From the NCBI GenBank assembly GCA_021770095.1, contig JAETRQ010000004.1, forward strand, positions 280,998 through 344,997: a stretch of 64,000 nucleotides of DNA. Reading direction: 5' to 3'. Below, in pieces: positions 1 to 9,984 of the stretch (the first letter of the stretch is position 1; each line of letters starts with the position of its first letter). Under the pieces are notes generated by a model. The model had not been told where the DNA came from, did not search any database, and worked only from the letters and a program-made list of their open reading frames with translations. A program made the position numbers and the translations under genes. This DNA comes from Eubacteriaceae bacterium (GTDB taxonomy: Bacteria; Bacillota; Clostridia; Oscillospirales; Acutalibacteraceae).

Positions 1-666
1 CTCAATATTACCGTTCATAATACCAAGGTTTTTTTGCTGTTCACGGAAATGTTTTCTTGACTGTTTTCCGATTTTGGTAACGGTTATAATCATAATTACC
101 AAAAAGACGAATGCAATGGCGAACAGTATCGGGCTTAAAGTAATCATGGTTGCCACAATACCGACAAAAGTAAATACGGATGAAACCAATTGTACCATTG
201 ACTGCTCAAGCATGGTTTGGATATTGTCAACATCATTGGTAAAACGGCTCATAATTTCGCCGTGTGTTTTAGAATCAAAATATCTTAACGGCAAAGTCTG
301 CATATGGTTGAACAAGTCTTTTCTGATAATATTTGTTGTTTTGTATGCAATTTTAACCATAATTCTGCTTTGGATAAAACTGAATGCAGCAGCCCCGATA
401 TAAAGTAAGGAAAGAAGTCCGAGATTTTTAATGAGATTCTTTACGCCTTCGTCCATAAAAGTGCCTGCTTTTATAGAATCTGCAATACCATTGAGGATAG
501 GTTTCAGGCAGTAAGAGGCACCTATTGAACAAACTGTACTCAATACAAGTGTTACAAAAACAATAAGTAAAAATACTTTGTTCTTTCCCATATATTTGAG
601 TATTCGGCCAAAAGTCTGTTTTGCATTTTTTGGTTTTTTAAAATCTGTTTGTTTCATTGGCGGCAT
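1..666 (-). CDS. ABC transporter, transmembrane (permease/ATPase) subunit, partial (C-terminus beyond window start)
   Basis: Minus-strand reading frame starting at 666 (MPPMKQTDFKKPKNAKQTFGRILKYMGKNKVFLL...SKTHGEIMSRFTNDVDNI), typical ABC exporter TMD; ATG overlaps the stop of the preceding ABC gene (TAATG). Confidence 0.85.
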   Translation of the reverse strand, partial: MPPMKQTDFKKPKNAKQTFGRILKYMGKNKVFLLIVFVTLVLSTVCSIGASYCLKPILNGIADSIKAGTFMDEGVKNLIKNLGLLSLLYIGAAAFSFIQSRIMVKIAYKTTNIIRKDLFNHMQTLPLRYFDSKTHGEIMSRFTNDVDNIQTMLEQSMVQLVSSVFTFVGIVATMITLSPILFAIAFVFLVIMIITVTKIGKQSRKHFREQQKNLGIMNGNIE

Positions 667-2417
667 TATTCAAGTACCCCCTTTTGCTGCGTTTTATAAA
701 TTTCCTGATATACATCATTGTTCTCAAGCAGTTCGTTGTGTGTGCCGATTCCTTTGATTTCTCCGTCATCGACAACCAATATTTTATCTGCATCTTTTAC
801 AGATGAAATACGCTGCGCAATAATAATTACGGTTGTGTCTGATAGTTCGTTATAAAAACTTTCTCTGATTTTTGCTTCGGTAGCAGTGTCAACTGCACTT
901 GTTGAGTCGTCTAATATTAATATTTTGGGCTTTTTTATCATTGCACGTGCAATGCAAAGGCGCTGTTTCTGTCCGCCTGACAGGTTCAGACCGCCTTGTG
1001 AAAGACTGGTGTCATATCCATCCGGCTGAGCCATAATGAATTCATCTGCCTGTGCAGATTTGCATGCGGCAATGATTTCTTCATCTGTTGCATCCTGTTT
1101 GCCCCATTTAATATTATCTTTAATTGTTCCGCTGAACAAAACATTTTTCTGCAGAACAACACCAATCATGTCGCGAAGTGCAGTCAAATCATACTTTCTT
1201 ACATCTACTCCGTCAATCAGAACCTGACCGTCTGTAACATCATACAAACGCGGAATAAGATTGACAAGGCTGGATTTACCGCAGCCTGTACCACCGACTA
1301 TACCGATAATCTCACCCGATTTTGCCGTGAAATTTATATTATCAAGTATGTTGTCGCCGGACCCGTCGCTTGAATATTTAAAAGATACATTTTTAAATTC
1401 AATATCACCTTTAATATTCTCTTTTTCAGGGATAAACGGATTTTCAGGGTTTGTTATGTCAATTTCAGTATCAAGTACTTCAACGACACGGTCACCGCAG
1501 GCTTTGCCTCTTGCAACCATCAGCAGCATCATTGAAATCATCATCAGATTCATAAGTACCTGTGTGATGTATGATGCGATAACGGAAATCTGACCGACTT
1601 GAATTTCTCCTGCATATGCTGCCATACCGCCTTTGTAGTAAACATAAACTACGACTACATTGAATAAAAGCATCATAATCGGCATTAACGTTACGATAAG
1701 ACCCGACGCCTTAGCACCTTGATGAGCAAGTTCGTCTGATGATTTATGGAATTTTTCTTTCTCGTGGTTTTCACGTACAAATGCTTTTACAACTCGTATG
1801 CCTATCAGATTTTCCTGTACAACTCTGTTCACATTGTCGACTTTTTTCTGCATTTTCTGGAACATCGGAAAACCGAATTTCAACACCAATGCAACAATAA
1901 TTATGATAACAGGCAGACAGAAAATAAGTATCATTGATAATTGGGCATTAATTCTGAAAGCAAAGATTGCTGCAACAATAAGAAGTGCAGGGCCTCTTAC
2001 CAGAATTCTCAGACTCATCATAACAACCATTTGCAGCATGGTTATGTCATTTGTCATTCTTGTGGTCAAAGATGCCGTTGAAAATTCATCAATATTTTTA
2101 AATGAGAATTTGCTTATTTTTTTATATACATCATTTCTCAGTCTGAATGCAAAACGCTGACTGACAACTGCAGAAGACTTCATTGTTGCGAGTCCGCCGC
2201 AAAGACCGACGGCAGCCATGCTCAGCATAAGCAGACCGTATTTTAATACTTCATTTCTGGTATCTGTCGGGGAAGTTGAAGTGCTTACCATCTCATAAAT
2301 GGAGTTAGCAAAGGATGGAAGTGCAAGTTCGCAGATTGCTTCGATTATCATACCAGATGCACTGATTAATGCAAGCCCCCACAGACCTTTCATATATTTG
2401 GATAATTTTTTTAACAC
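666..2417 (-). CDS. ABC exporter permease/ATP-binding protein
   Basis: 583 aa; TMD plus Walker A (GGTGCGKSS), signature LSGGQ, Walker B LILDDSTSAVD. Confidence 0.92.
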   Translation of the reverse strand: MLKKLSKYMKGLWGLALISASGMIIEAICELALPSFANSIYEMVSTSTSPTDTRNEVLKYGLLMLSMAAVGLCGGLATMKSSAVVSQRFAFRLRNDVYKKISKFSFKNIDEFSTASLTTRMTNDITMLQMVVMMSLRILVRGPALLIVAAIFAFRINAQLSMILIFCLPVIIIIVALVLKFGFPMFQKMQKKVDNVNRVVQENLIGIRVVKAFVRENHEKEKFHKSSDELAHQGAKASGLIVTLMPIMMLLFNVVVVYVYYKGGMAAYAGEIQVGQISVIASYITQVLMNLMMISMMLLMVARGKACGDRVVEVLDTEIDITNPENPFIPEKENIKGDIEFKNVSFKYSSDGSGDNILDNINFTAKSGEIIGIVGGTGCGKSSLVNLIPRLYDVTDGQVLIDGVDVRKYDLTALRDMIGVVLQKNVLFSGTIKDNIKWGKQDATDEEIIAACKSAQADEFIMAQPDGYDTSLSQGGLNLSGGQKQRLCIARAMIKKPKILILDDSTSAVDTATEAKIRESFYNELSDTTVIIIAQRISSVKDADKILVVDDGEIKGIGTHNELLENNDVYQEIYKTQQKGVLE

Positions 2418-2875
2418 TTCTTTTCACTCCTTTCAAATAAATTGCCGATTGCAGTATCAAGTGTGTCTGTTAAGTTCAAAACCTGCTCTTCGGTTAAATT
2501 TTTATGCAGTATTTCTTCCATAGAATCCATATGTCTTCTTACTTCTTCAGACGATGCTTTTGCTTTTTCTGTGGGATAAAGACGTACAATGCGTGCATCT
2601 GATTTGTCAGTCTTTTTTATTATAAAACCTGATTTTTCCATTCTTTTTACAGATACACTTGCCGTTGCGGTTGATACCTCAAGTTTGTCTGCGAGCTGAT
2701 TGAGCGTTATTCCTTCATCTTTAAGCAATATGAAAATTAAGTCCTGCTGGCCTGAGAACAGACCTTGTTTGGACCATGCATCGTTGGATATTTGGCGTAT
2801 TAATTTTGACAGGCACATGATTCTTGGTCCTATCATATTTTTTGGTGGTGGATTATTGTGTTTTCTAAAGCCCAT
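2411..2875 (-). CDS. MarR-family transcriptional regulator
   Basis: 154 aa winged-helix (LNQLADKLEVSTATASVSVKRMEKSGFI); overlaps start of the ABC gene it precedes. Confidence 0.88.
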   Translation of the reverse strand: MGFRKHNNPPPKNMIGPRIMCLSKLIRQISNDAWSKQGLFSGQQDLIFILLKDEGITLNQLADKLEVSTATASVSVKRMEKSGFIIKKTDKSDARIVRLYPTEKAKASSEEVRRHMDSMEEILHKNLTEEQVLNLTDTLDTAIGNLFERSEKKC

Positions 2876-2897
2876 TATTTGTCCTCACAATATTCAT

Positions 2898-2909
2898 TTA
2901 GTCGACTAA
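2898..2909. promoter_or_regulatory. Candidate MarR operator, perfect 12-bp palindrome TTAGTCGACTAA
   Basis: Perfect dyad 22 bp upstream of the marR-type start. Confidence 0.5.
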
Positions 2910-3004
2910 CGATTATTTTATCACAAGATTAAAAATTGTCAAGATTTTAGTTGTAAACTATTTGTGAATGTGTTAGAATAGTTAAATTCAAAGGAGCAGT
3001 GATT

Positions 3005-3853
3005 ATGAATTTATATGATTATAATACTGTAAAAAGAATTCTGTCACATCATGGTTTTACTTTTTCCAAAGCTTTGGGGCAAAACTTTTTGATTGACCCT
3101 GATGTTTGTCCGCAAATGGCACAAAGCCTGAACGCGGATGACAAAACAGGTGTTATTGAAGTTGGTCCGGGTATAGGTGTGTTAACAAAAGAGTTGTGTA
3201 AAACCGCGGGCAAAGTTGTGGCACTTGAACTTGATAAAAGATTGTTTCCGATTTTGGATGAAACATTAGCCGGATTTGATAATCTTGAAGTTGTCAATGC
3301 GGATGTTATGAAAGTTGACCTGAAATCTTTGATTGATGAGAAGTTTGCAGGTTTTAATTCAATAAAAGTATGTGCAAATCTTCCTTATTATATAACATCA
3401 CCGGTTATTATGACTCTGCTGGAAAGCAATCTCGCAATTGATGAAATTGTTGTTATGGTGCAGAAGGAAGCCGGAGAACGCCTTTGTGCCGAAGTGGGAA
3501 CAAGACTTGCGGGTGCAGTCACGGTTACCGTTAATTATTATGCTGACAGTGAAATTCTCTTTGAAGTCGGCAAGGATAGTTTTATGCCAAGTCCAAAGGT
3601 TGACAGTGTGGTTATAAAACTGACCCTGCATAAAGAAAGAAAATTTGAAGTCAGAGATGAAAAAAGATTTTTCACTACTGTTAAATGTGCATTTTCTCAA
3701 AGGAGAAAAACTGCACTCAACAGTATTTCCAACACGATGGGTGTTTCAAAAGATAAGGTATCAACTGCATTTGATACCCTTGGATTAGATACCAATATTC
3801 GTGCTGAAAAGTTGAAGATGGAGGATTTTATAAAAATCTCTGAACTGATTTAG
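3005..3853 (+). CDS. rsmA: 16S rRNA (adenine(1518)-N(6)/adenine(1519)-N(6))-dimethyltransferase
   Basis: KALGQNFLIDPDV, VIEVGPGIGVLT, NLPYYITSPVI motifs; ATG at 3005 has better spacing to AAGGAG than the GTG at 2999. Confidence 0.95.
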   Translation: MNLYDYNTVKRILSHHGFTFSKALGQNFLIDPDVCPQMAQSLNADDKTGVIEVGPGIGVLTKELCKTAGKVVALELDKRLFPILDETLAGFDNLEVVNADVMKVDLKSLIDEKFAGFNSIKVCANLPYYITSPVIMTLLESNLAIDEIVVMVQKEAGERLCAEVGTRLAGAVTVTVNYYADSEILFEVGKDSFMPSPKVDSVVIKLTLHKERKFEVRDEKRFFTTVKCAFSQRRKTALNSISNTMGVSKDKVSTAFDTLGLDTNIRAEKLKMEDFIKISELI

Positions 3854-3864
3854 GAAGGAGAATT

Positions 3865-5259
3865 ATGAAGGACAATACAAGAGTTTTTGAAGATTATTCT
3901 GTTCCCAAAGCAGTTGCAACCATGGCACTGCCGAGTATGCTTGGTATGCTTATTAATGTAATATACAATCTGGCAGATACTTTTTTTGTTGGGCAGACTG
4001 GAGACAGTAACCAGGTTGCGGCGGTTTCTGTTTCCATGCCGTTGTTTATGATTTTTATCGGATTGGGCAATCTTTTCGGTGTAGGCGGATGTGCATTTGT
4101 CAGCCGTTCGCTTGGTGAAGGACGAACAGACAGAGTTAAAAAAATCAGTTCGTTTTGTATTTACACATCCATTATTGCAGGTGTAATAATCGGAGTAATC
4201 TATTTTGTTTTTAATTCACCATTGTTATATTTGGTTGGTGCGAGTGATAATACCATAGATTTTGCAAAGGATTATCTGAAATGGGTGGCGCTCGGCGCCC
4301 CGTTTTCGGTTTTATCCATTACGGTGTGTAATTTAATTCGCGGCGAGGGTGCTGCAAAAACGTCTATGTTCGGTATGGTGTTCGGTCAGTTAATCAATGT
4401 GGTTCTTGATCCTATATTCATACTCGGCAGCGGAGATAAACTTTTCGGTATCTCTTTGCCATTTGGATTTAATCTCGGTGTAGCAGGTGCAGCGATTGCA
4501 ACGGTTATCGGCAATGTTTGTTCCGTTGTATTTTTCTTAATCTATTTCCTCAGAGGGAAAAGTATACTGAGCATCACACCGAAACGATATACTGTTAAGG
4601 ACGGTGTGGCAAAAGGTGTTATATCAGTTGGATTTCCTGCGTGTATCAACAATATCCTGATGAGTATCAGCAATATTATTGTTAATATTGTTCTGGTGGA
4701 TTACGGTGATAATGCAGTTGCGGCAATGGGTGTTGCCATGAAAGCAAACATGTTGGTTGTTATGCTGCAAATCGGTCTTGCACAGGGCGTGCAGCCACTG
4801 ATTGGATATTGCTACGGTGCCAAAAATTATACGAGAATGAAAAAATGTATGCGTTTCAGTATTGCCTGCAATGTGGTTATCGGCACGGTGATGATGCTGT
4901 TTTATCTGCTGTTTAGAAAAAATGTTATCAGTATGTTCATCAATAATGATGAAGTCATAGATTTGGGCGTGCAGATGCTGTCGGCACTGATGAGTGTGGG
5001 TCCTGTAATCGGAATTATGTTTGTGTTCAATTTTGCATTTCAGGGAATGGGCAAAGGCTGGCAGACGATGATTTTGTCCATCGGCAGGCAGGGTCTTGTT
5101 TTTGTTCCGCTGTTGTTTATTATGAACGCACTGATAGGGCTCAACGGTATCATATGGGTGCAGGCTACGGCGGATATTGTTTGTGTTGTGATGAGTATTA
5201 TTATGTATCTGTTTATTAATAAAGATATTAAAAAGAAAGAAAAACTTTTATCGCAATAA
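3865..5259 (+). CDS. MATE family efflux transporter
   Basis: 464 aa, multi-TM, MATE pattern (LPSMLGMLINVIYNLADTFFVGQ). Confidence 0.93.
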   Translation: MKDNTRVFEDYSVPKAVATMALPSMLGMLINVIYNLADTFFVGQTGDSNQVAAVSVSMPLFMIFIGLGNLFGVGGCAFVSRSLGEGRTDRVKKISSFCIYTSIIAGVIIGVIYFVFNSPLLYLVGASDNTIDFAKDYLKWVALGAPFSVLSITVCNLIRGEGAAKTSMFGMVFGQLINVVLDPIFILGSGDKLFGISLPFGFNLGVAGAAIATVIGNVCSVVFFLIYFLRGKSILSITPKRYTVKDGVAKGVISVGFPACINNILMSISNIIVNIVLVDYGDNAVAAMGVAMKANMLVVMLQIGLAQGVQPLIGYCYGAKNYTRMKKCMRFSIACNVVIGTVMMLFYLLFRKNVISMFINNDEVIDLGVQMLSALMSVGPVIGIMFVFNFAFQGMGKGWQTMILSIGRQGLVFVPLLFIMNALIGLNGIIWVQATADIVCVVMSIIMYLFINKDIKKKEKLLSQ

Positions 5260-5269
5260 ATAAGAAACA

Positions 5270-5302
5270 AAAACGCTGTCTCGTTACGAGACAGCGTTTT
5301 TT
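5270..5302 (+). terminator. Intrinsic terminator
   Basis: AAACGCTGTCTCG-TTA-CGAGACAGCGTTTTTT hairpin with T-run; A-run on the other side so possibly bidirectional. Confidence 0.9.
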
Positions 5303-5310
5303 ATTATGAT

Positions 5311-6072
5311 TTATAAATTATTTTCCGCAATGTATTGAAGAGTTGCCTGTTTTGCAGCATTAAAGCCTTTTAATATAAAACCGTGGTCGCCATGTACCTC
5401 AATCAATCTGCAATTTTTATATTTCTTTTCTGCTTTTCTTGAATAATCAATACTTACAAGGCTATCTTCAATTCCGTGAATGATAAGAACAGGATTTTTA
5501 TATTCACAGATTTCATTGTAAGGATCAAGCAGGTTGGCATCATTGGCATATTTTTTGCTTAATTTTATTGTTATTGCTCTGAATGTATCAGGGATTTTAT
5601 TGGGATTGAATTTTGCCGTAATCATATGTCCTCTTCGTGCATCGTCCGGGATACATAATGCGGGGTAGTACAAAAAAAGACGTTCAATTTCATCCTTGCG
5701 TTCTGCCGCCGCAAGAGCTGACACAAGACCGCCTTGACTGCATCCTGCAAGAGAAATATGATTTTGGTCAACGAATTCAAGATGTTTCGCGTAATCTATC
5801 ACATCAATCAAATTTTCTTTTTCCGTTATTACGCTCATACCTGTACTTTTTCCGCTGCTTATTCCGCTGCCTGACATACAAAAGTCATACAGGAAGGTGA
5901 TATATCCCGCCTGCACAAATGTTTTTGCGTAGTTGAAAGTGATTGCCATATTGCTTGCAAAACCGTGGCTGACAATCATTGTTTTACCGGGTTTAATTGT
6001 TTTGTCGGAATAAAGGATAATACCTCTTAGCGTGTTTCCGTGACTGTATATGCTGAAAGGTTTGATTTTCAT
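5311..6072 (-). CDS. alpha/beta hydrolase
   Basis: 253 aa; nucleophile elbow GCSQGG, HGD near C-terminus. Confidence 0.85.
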   Translation of the reverse strand: MKIKPFSIYSHGNTLRGIILYSDKTIKPGKTMIVSHGFASNMAITFNYAKTFVQAGYITFLYDFCMSGSGISSGKSTGMSVITEKENLIDVIDYAKHLEFVDQNHISLAGCSQGGLVSALAAAERKDEIERLFLYYPALCIPDDARRGHMITAKFNPNKIPDTFRAITIKLSKKYANDANLLDPYNEICEYKNPVLIIHGIEDSLVSIDYSRKAEKKYKNCRLIEVHGDHGFILKGFNAAKQATLQYIAENNL

Positions 6073-6085
6073 ACTGTTTGTTCTC

Positions 6086-7390
6086 CTATAATGTTATTTT
6101 ATAAAGTCCGGCACCATGTGAAGCAATTGTATGGGTGAACTTATTTTTGAATTTACCAAGGTTTTCTTTTCCCCAAATGTCGTAAATATTATATTTTTCA
6201 TCAGGCATAAGTATTTCTGAAAGATTGATGGTAATACGATGCTCTGTGTCACGGGTATTGAACAGAGCAATATATTTACATCTGTTACCGTCAGCAATCC
6301 AGATAATATCACCTTTGCCGTTTTTTTCTTTACGCAGGTGCTGATGTGCGTTTTTGCATGTACTGTGCATTTTCAGATATGCTTCATTGGTTAAAAGGGA
6401 ATATGTCCACTCGTCATTTTCAGGCATATTGCCGCCCATAAAAAGCGGACTCTTGAATATACCCCAAAGCGTCATCATTGTGATTTGTTCATCTTTTGTG
6501 AATTGTGTCATTCTGTTCTGCGGACCGTGGCAGGTTCCGTTCTTTGACAGAATGCCGAGAGGAAGCATATCACAGTCGGGATAATTGCCTGTGCGGACCT
6601 CATTCTGCCAGAGGAGACATTTATCGAACATATCATGGAGTTTATCCCATCTGTCCCAAAAATCACCTGTCATACGCCACATATTTGCATGTTTTGCAAG
6701 ATGCCGGGCATTTTCAATCTGTGCAGGCCCCGGAGAAAGTGATAATACCATATCTCTTGAACAATGATCAATTGCTTTTCTTATCATTTCAATTTCATAA
6801 TAAGCAGAATATGGATTGTCCCATTTTCTGAACTCAGTAATGCAAATGTCATCGCATTTAATAAAATCAACACCCCATTCGGCATAAAGTTCAAATATGG
6901 AGTTGTAATAATCCTGAGCACCCTGACAATTTTTCATACCATACATATCCGTGTTCCAGGAGCATACGGAAAAATGATGGGCAACTTCTTTTGCAGAAAC
7001 ATTACTGCCCTTAATCGGTGTGTTTGTATGAACTGCCTGACGCGGTATTCCGCGCATAATGTGGATTCCGAATTTGAGACCTAACTTATGACAATAGTCC
7101 GCAACCGGCTTAAAGCCTTTATTTCCCTTTGCACTGGGAAAACGATTTTCGGCAGGCAGAAGTCTGCCGTATTCGTCCATATTAAGCGGTGCAAAGTTGA
7201 AATAATCATTATTTTTTGCCGTTGGTTCATACCATTGTATATCACATACAATATATTCCCAGCCGTATTTTTTTAAATGTTTTGCCATATAATCGGCATT
7301 TTCAATCAATTCTTTTTCCGTAACGCCTGCACCGAAACAGTCCCAGCTGTTCCAGCCCATAGGCGGTGTTTTTGCAAGTTTTTTATGCAT
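6086..7390 (-). CDS. Glycoside hydrolase family 27-like (alpha-galactosidase)
   Basis: TPPMGWNSWDCFG, FIKCDDIC (nucleophile Asp), C-terminal beta domain. Confidence 0.88.
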   Translation of the reverse strand: MHKKLAKTPPMGWNSWDCFGAGVTEKELIENADYMAKHLKKYGWEYIVCDIQWYEPTAKNNDYFNFAPLNMDEYGRLLPAENRFPSAKGNKGFKPVADYCHKLGLKFGIHIMRGIPRQAVHTNTPIKGSNVSAKEVAHHFSVCSWNTDMYGMKNCQGAQDYYNSIFELYAEWGVDFIKCDDICITEFRKWDNPYSAYYEIEMIRKAIDHCSRDMVLSLSPGPAQIENARHLAKHANMWRMTGDFWDRWDKLHDMFDKCLLWQNEVRTGNYPDCDMLPLGILSKNGTCHGPQNRMTQFTKDEQITMMTLWGIFKSPLFMGGNMPENDEWTYSLLTNEAYLKMHSTCKNAHQHLRKEKNGKGDIIWIADGNRCKYIALFNTRDTEHRITINLSEILMPDEKYNIYDIWGKENLGKFKNKFTHTIASHGAGLYKITL

Positions 7391-7421
7391 AAATGTTCCT
7401 CAACTCTTATTCTGTTTCTGT

Positions 7422-8253
7422 TTATATTTCTGTGCCGTATTGTGATACCAGTGTGTTGATTTCATCATTGCTCACTTGTGCAACAAAATGGTTTGCATCG
7501 TAATAATTACTTTTGTCAATGTTGTTGATTAAATCCTCGTACTTTATAATTTTTCCTTCTCCAAAGAAAATGTACCATTCCTCAATGCCTTCAATCTGAT
7601 TCAGGACTATATAAGGTTTGTCAGGCAGTACGGTTGGATTGTCGGGCATAACAGCATACAGACCTATCAGTTTCCCGTCCGTATTGTATACTTTTGGTGC
7701 AGCATAGTAAACATCCCGTGACTGTAATTCATCAAGATATTTTTCAAATCGGCTTACATCATTGCCGATTTTTTGCATTTCGTTAACGCCCAATGAGATG
7801 GGATTTATCAGTCCGAATATTTGCATATATTTATATTTGTTATTGTTCAAGTCATTTTTTATCATTTCAAGTCCGCATTCACTGCCTTTTATGTCGTCCT
7901 GTATGAATTGTTCAATGCTGTCGAATCCGACAGTTTCGCCCTCACGGCAGAATTTTTTTGTTTTCAGCATTCGGCACAGTTTCTTTGTCAGTTCATAAAA
8001 AAGGCTGATTTCTTTTTCTCCTGTAGGCAGACTCAAACGCAAATTGATTTCATTATTATCAAGTGAAAATTCAATACCGCGTGCAAGTCCGTTTTCTCTG
8101 TTGAATAAAAGGGTATATTCACCAATTTCATTTTCACACAGCCTGAAGTTTCCGTCATTGATTCCGTAAGAAAGACCGCAGTTTTTGATTACGGTTTCCG
8201 GATGAAGTGTTTTTTTGAACAGACCTGTTTGTTTTATTGTTATGTTTACTGAC
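7422..8253 (-). CDS. DUF4299-like protein of unknown function
   Basis: MSVNITIKQTGLFKKTLHPETVIKNCGLSYGINDG; internal ATG preferred over the 8324 ORF-track start; family assignment from memory. Confidence 0.55.
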
Positions 8254-8330
8254 ATAAAAAGACCTCTTTTAATTAAAATGGATACTCTCAAATTTTTTAT
8301 ATCATACAGCATAGAGTAAGTCAATAAAAA

Positions 8331-8358
8331 ACACCTGATTTTGAATGAAATCAGGTGT
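8331..8358. terminator. Intrinsic terminator hairpin
   Basis: ACACCTGATTT-N6-AAATCAGGTGT. Confidence 0.7.
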
Positions 8359-8367
8359 GAATGTAAT

Positions 8368-9255
8368 TTATTGTTGCTCTTGATTTTTTAAAGCTTCTTT
8401 TTCTGCCCGCTTTTGTGCTCTCTTCTTTTTTGCTTTGTATCCAAGAAGTTTGTCAACATGCTCATCAGGAGTTGTACAAGTGCCGAGTGTAACGGTTTTA
8501 TTACCGTAAATACCATGGAAATCCGAACCGCCGGTCATAAGAATTTTGTTCTTTTTACAGATAGCGGAAAGTTGCTCAATCTGCTCATCTGTTGCGTATG
8601 GAGTCCAAATTTCTATACCGTCAAGTCCCATTTCAATATATTTGTCAATTTCATCAAAATTATCATAAAGAGTTGGATGTGCCAGAACAGCAATACCGCC
8701 TGCATTATGAATTTCTTCGATAACATCTTTAACTTCCGGATAATTAACAGGTGCCAGCAGATTTGTTGCACTCTCTCTTGAAAAGAGGGCAGTGTAAAGT
8801 TCACCGAAAATTTCGTTTGTATATCCTGCATCCATCAAAGCATGCATAATATGCTGCTTGAACAAATTGGTTGAACCCGAAGCGTGGTTGATGATAAAAT
8901 CATTTGATACAGGAAAACGCGATGCAACTTTGAGCATCATAATTTGTCCTGCACGTTTTCTTGCGACTGAAGTGCGTTTGCAAAGGCCCTCAAGTCTGTC
9001 CGGTTTTTCTGCAAGATAGCAAAGGATATGTACCTTTTTACCTACTTCTTTGTCAAATGCGGAAAGTTCAACGCCCGGAATAACAGTGACGCCGTATCTT
9101 TTGCCGATAACCTGTCCTCTTACTGTTCCTGCAAGACAGTCATGGTCAGTTATGGCAATAGTATCAATTCCGCTTTTTTGAGCAATAACAATCAAATCTT
9201 CAATACCGACTGAACCGTCGCTTAATTTAGTATGACAATGTAAATCTGCTGCCAT
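8368..9255 (-). CDS. PHP domain-containing phosphoesterase
   Basis: ADLHCHTKLSDGS, TDHDCLAG, GSDFHG metal-binding motifs. Confidence 0.92.
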   Translation of the reverse strand: MAADLHCHTKLSDGSVGIEDLIVIAQKSGIDTIAITDHDCLAGTVRGQVIGKRYGVTVIPGVELSAFDKEVGKKVHILCYLAEKPDRLEGLCKRTSVARKRAGQIMMLKVASRFPVSNDFIINHASGSTNLFKQHIMHALMDAGYTNEIFGELYTALFSRESATNLLAPVNYPEVKDVIEEIHNAGGIAVLAHPTLYDNFDEIDKYIEMGLDGIEIWTPYATDEQIEQLSAICKKNKILMTGGSDFHGIYGNKTVTLGTCTTPDEHVDKLLGYKAKKKRAQKRAEKEALKNQEQQ

Positions 9256-9313
9256 AACTTTCTCCTTTCAAAATCAGTGGAAATGTGCTAAATTTTGTGA
9301 ATATTTATGAATT

Positions 9314-9340
9314 AAAAAATTGTGAGCAACTGCTCACAAT
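9314..9340 (-). terminator. Intrinsic terminator or attenuator on the minus strand
   Basis: Minus strand ATTGTGAGC-AGTT-GCTCACAAT followed by T6. Confidence 0.7.
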
Positions 9341-9365
9341 GTGTAGATAAAACTACCCTGTATAT

Positions 9366-9394
9366 ATAATAGCATTTAAAAATACTTTTTTCAA
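9366..9394 (-). promoter_or_regulatory. Candidate sigma-A promoter for PHP gene
   Basis: Minus strand TTGAAA - 17 nt - TATTAT. Confidence 0.5.
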
Positions 9395-9447
9395 GTTAAA
9401 ATTTCAACAAAATTCAACAATTTATTGTGTTAAAGTCTATATATTTT

Positions 9448-9984
9448 TTATTTCAGAAATTTATTTAATGTGCTGACAGGTAAGCCGACAACATTGAAAT
9501 AATCGCCCTCAATTGACTCAACAAGCAGTGCGCCTTTTCCCTGAATACCATATGCTCCTGCTTTGTCATATGGTTCGTCAGTATCAAGATAGGCATTGAT
9601 TTCATCGTCACTTAAGGTGAAAAATTTTACTTTTGTTTCAACAGAGAAAGTTTCGGTTCTGTCAGGACTTATAACAGTTACACCGGTAAAAACACTGTGC
9701 GTATTGCCGCTGAGCAGACGCAGCATATGAAAGGCATCTTCTCTGTTCATAGGTTTGCCCAAAATTCTATTACCAATTGCCACAACGGTGTCAGCACCAA
9801 TAATCGTGTTGACATTATCGGCAAAAGGCTCTGCCTTTATTCTTGATAGGTATTCTACTGCCTCTTTTGGTGAAATCCCTTCTTCCAAAGTTTCATCAAC
9901 GTCTGCGGTTTTAATAACAAAATCAGTTGTTATGAATGATAAAAGTTCTTTTCTTCTTGGTGATTTTGACGCAAGTATTATCAT
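9448..9984 (-). CDS. maf: Maf family nucleotide pyrophosphatase (septum formation inhibitor)
   Basis: ILASKSPRRKELL, GADTVVAI, ...DKAGAYGIQG motifs. Confidence 0.94.
   Translation of the reverse strand: MIILASKSPRRKELLSFITTDFVIKTADVDETLEEGISPKEAVEYLSRIKAEPFADNVNTIIGADTVVAIGNRILGKPMNREDAFHMLRLLSGNTHSVFTGVTVISPDRTETFSVETKVKFFTLSDDEINAYLDTDEPYDKAGAYGIQGKGALLVESIEGDYFNVVGLPVSTLNKFLK

Noticed and set aside
74-403. 109-aa plus-strand ORF
   Set aside because: Antisense to the partial ABC transporter gene on the minus strand.
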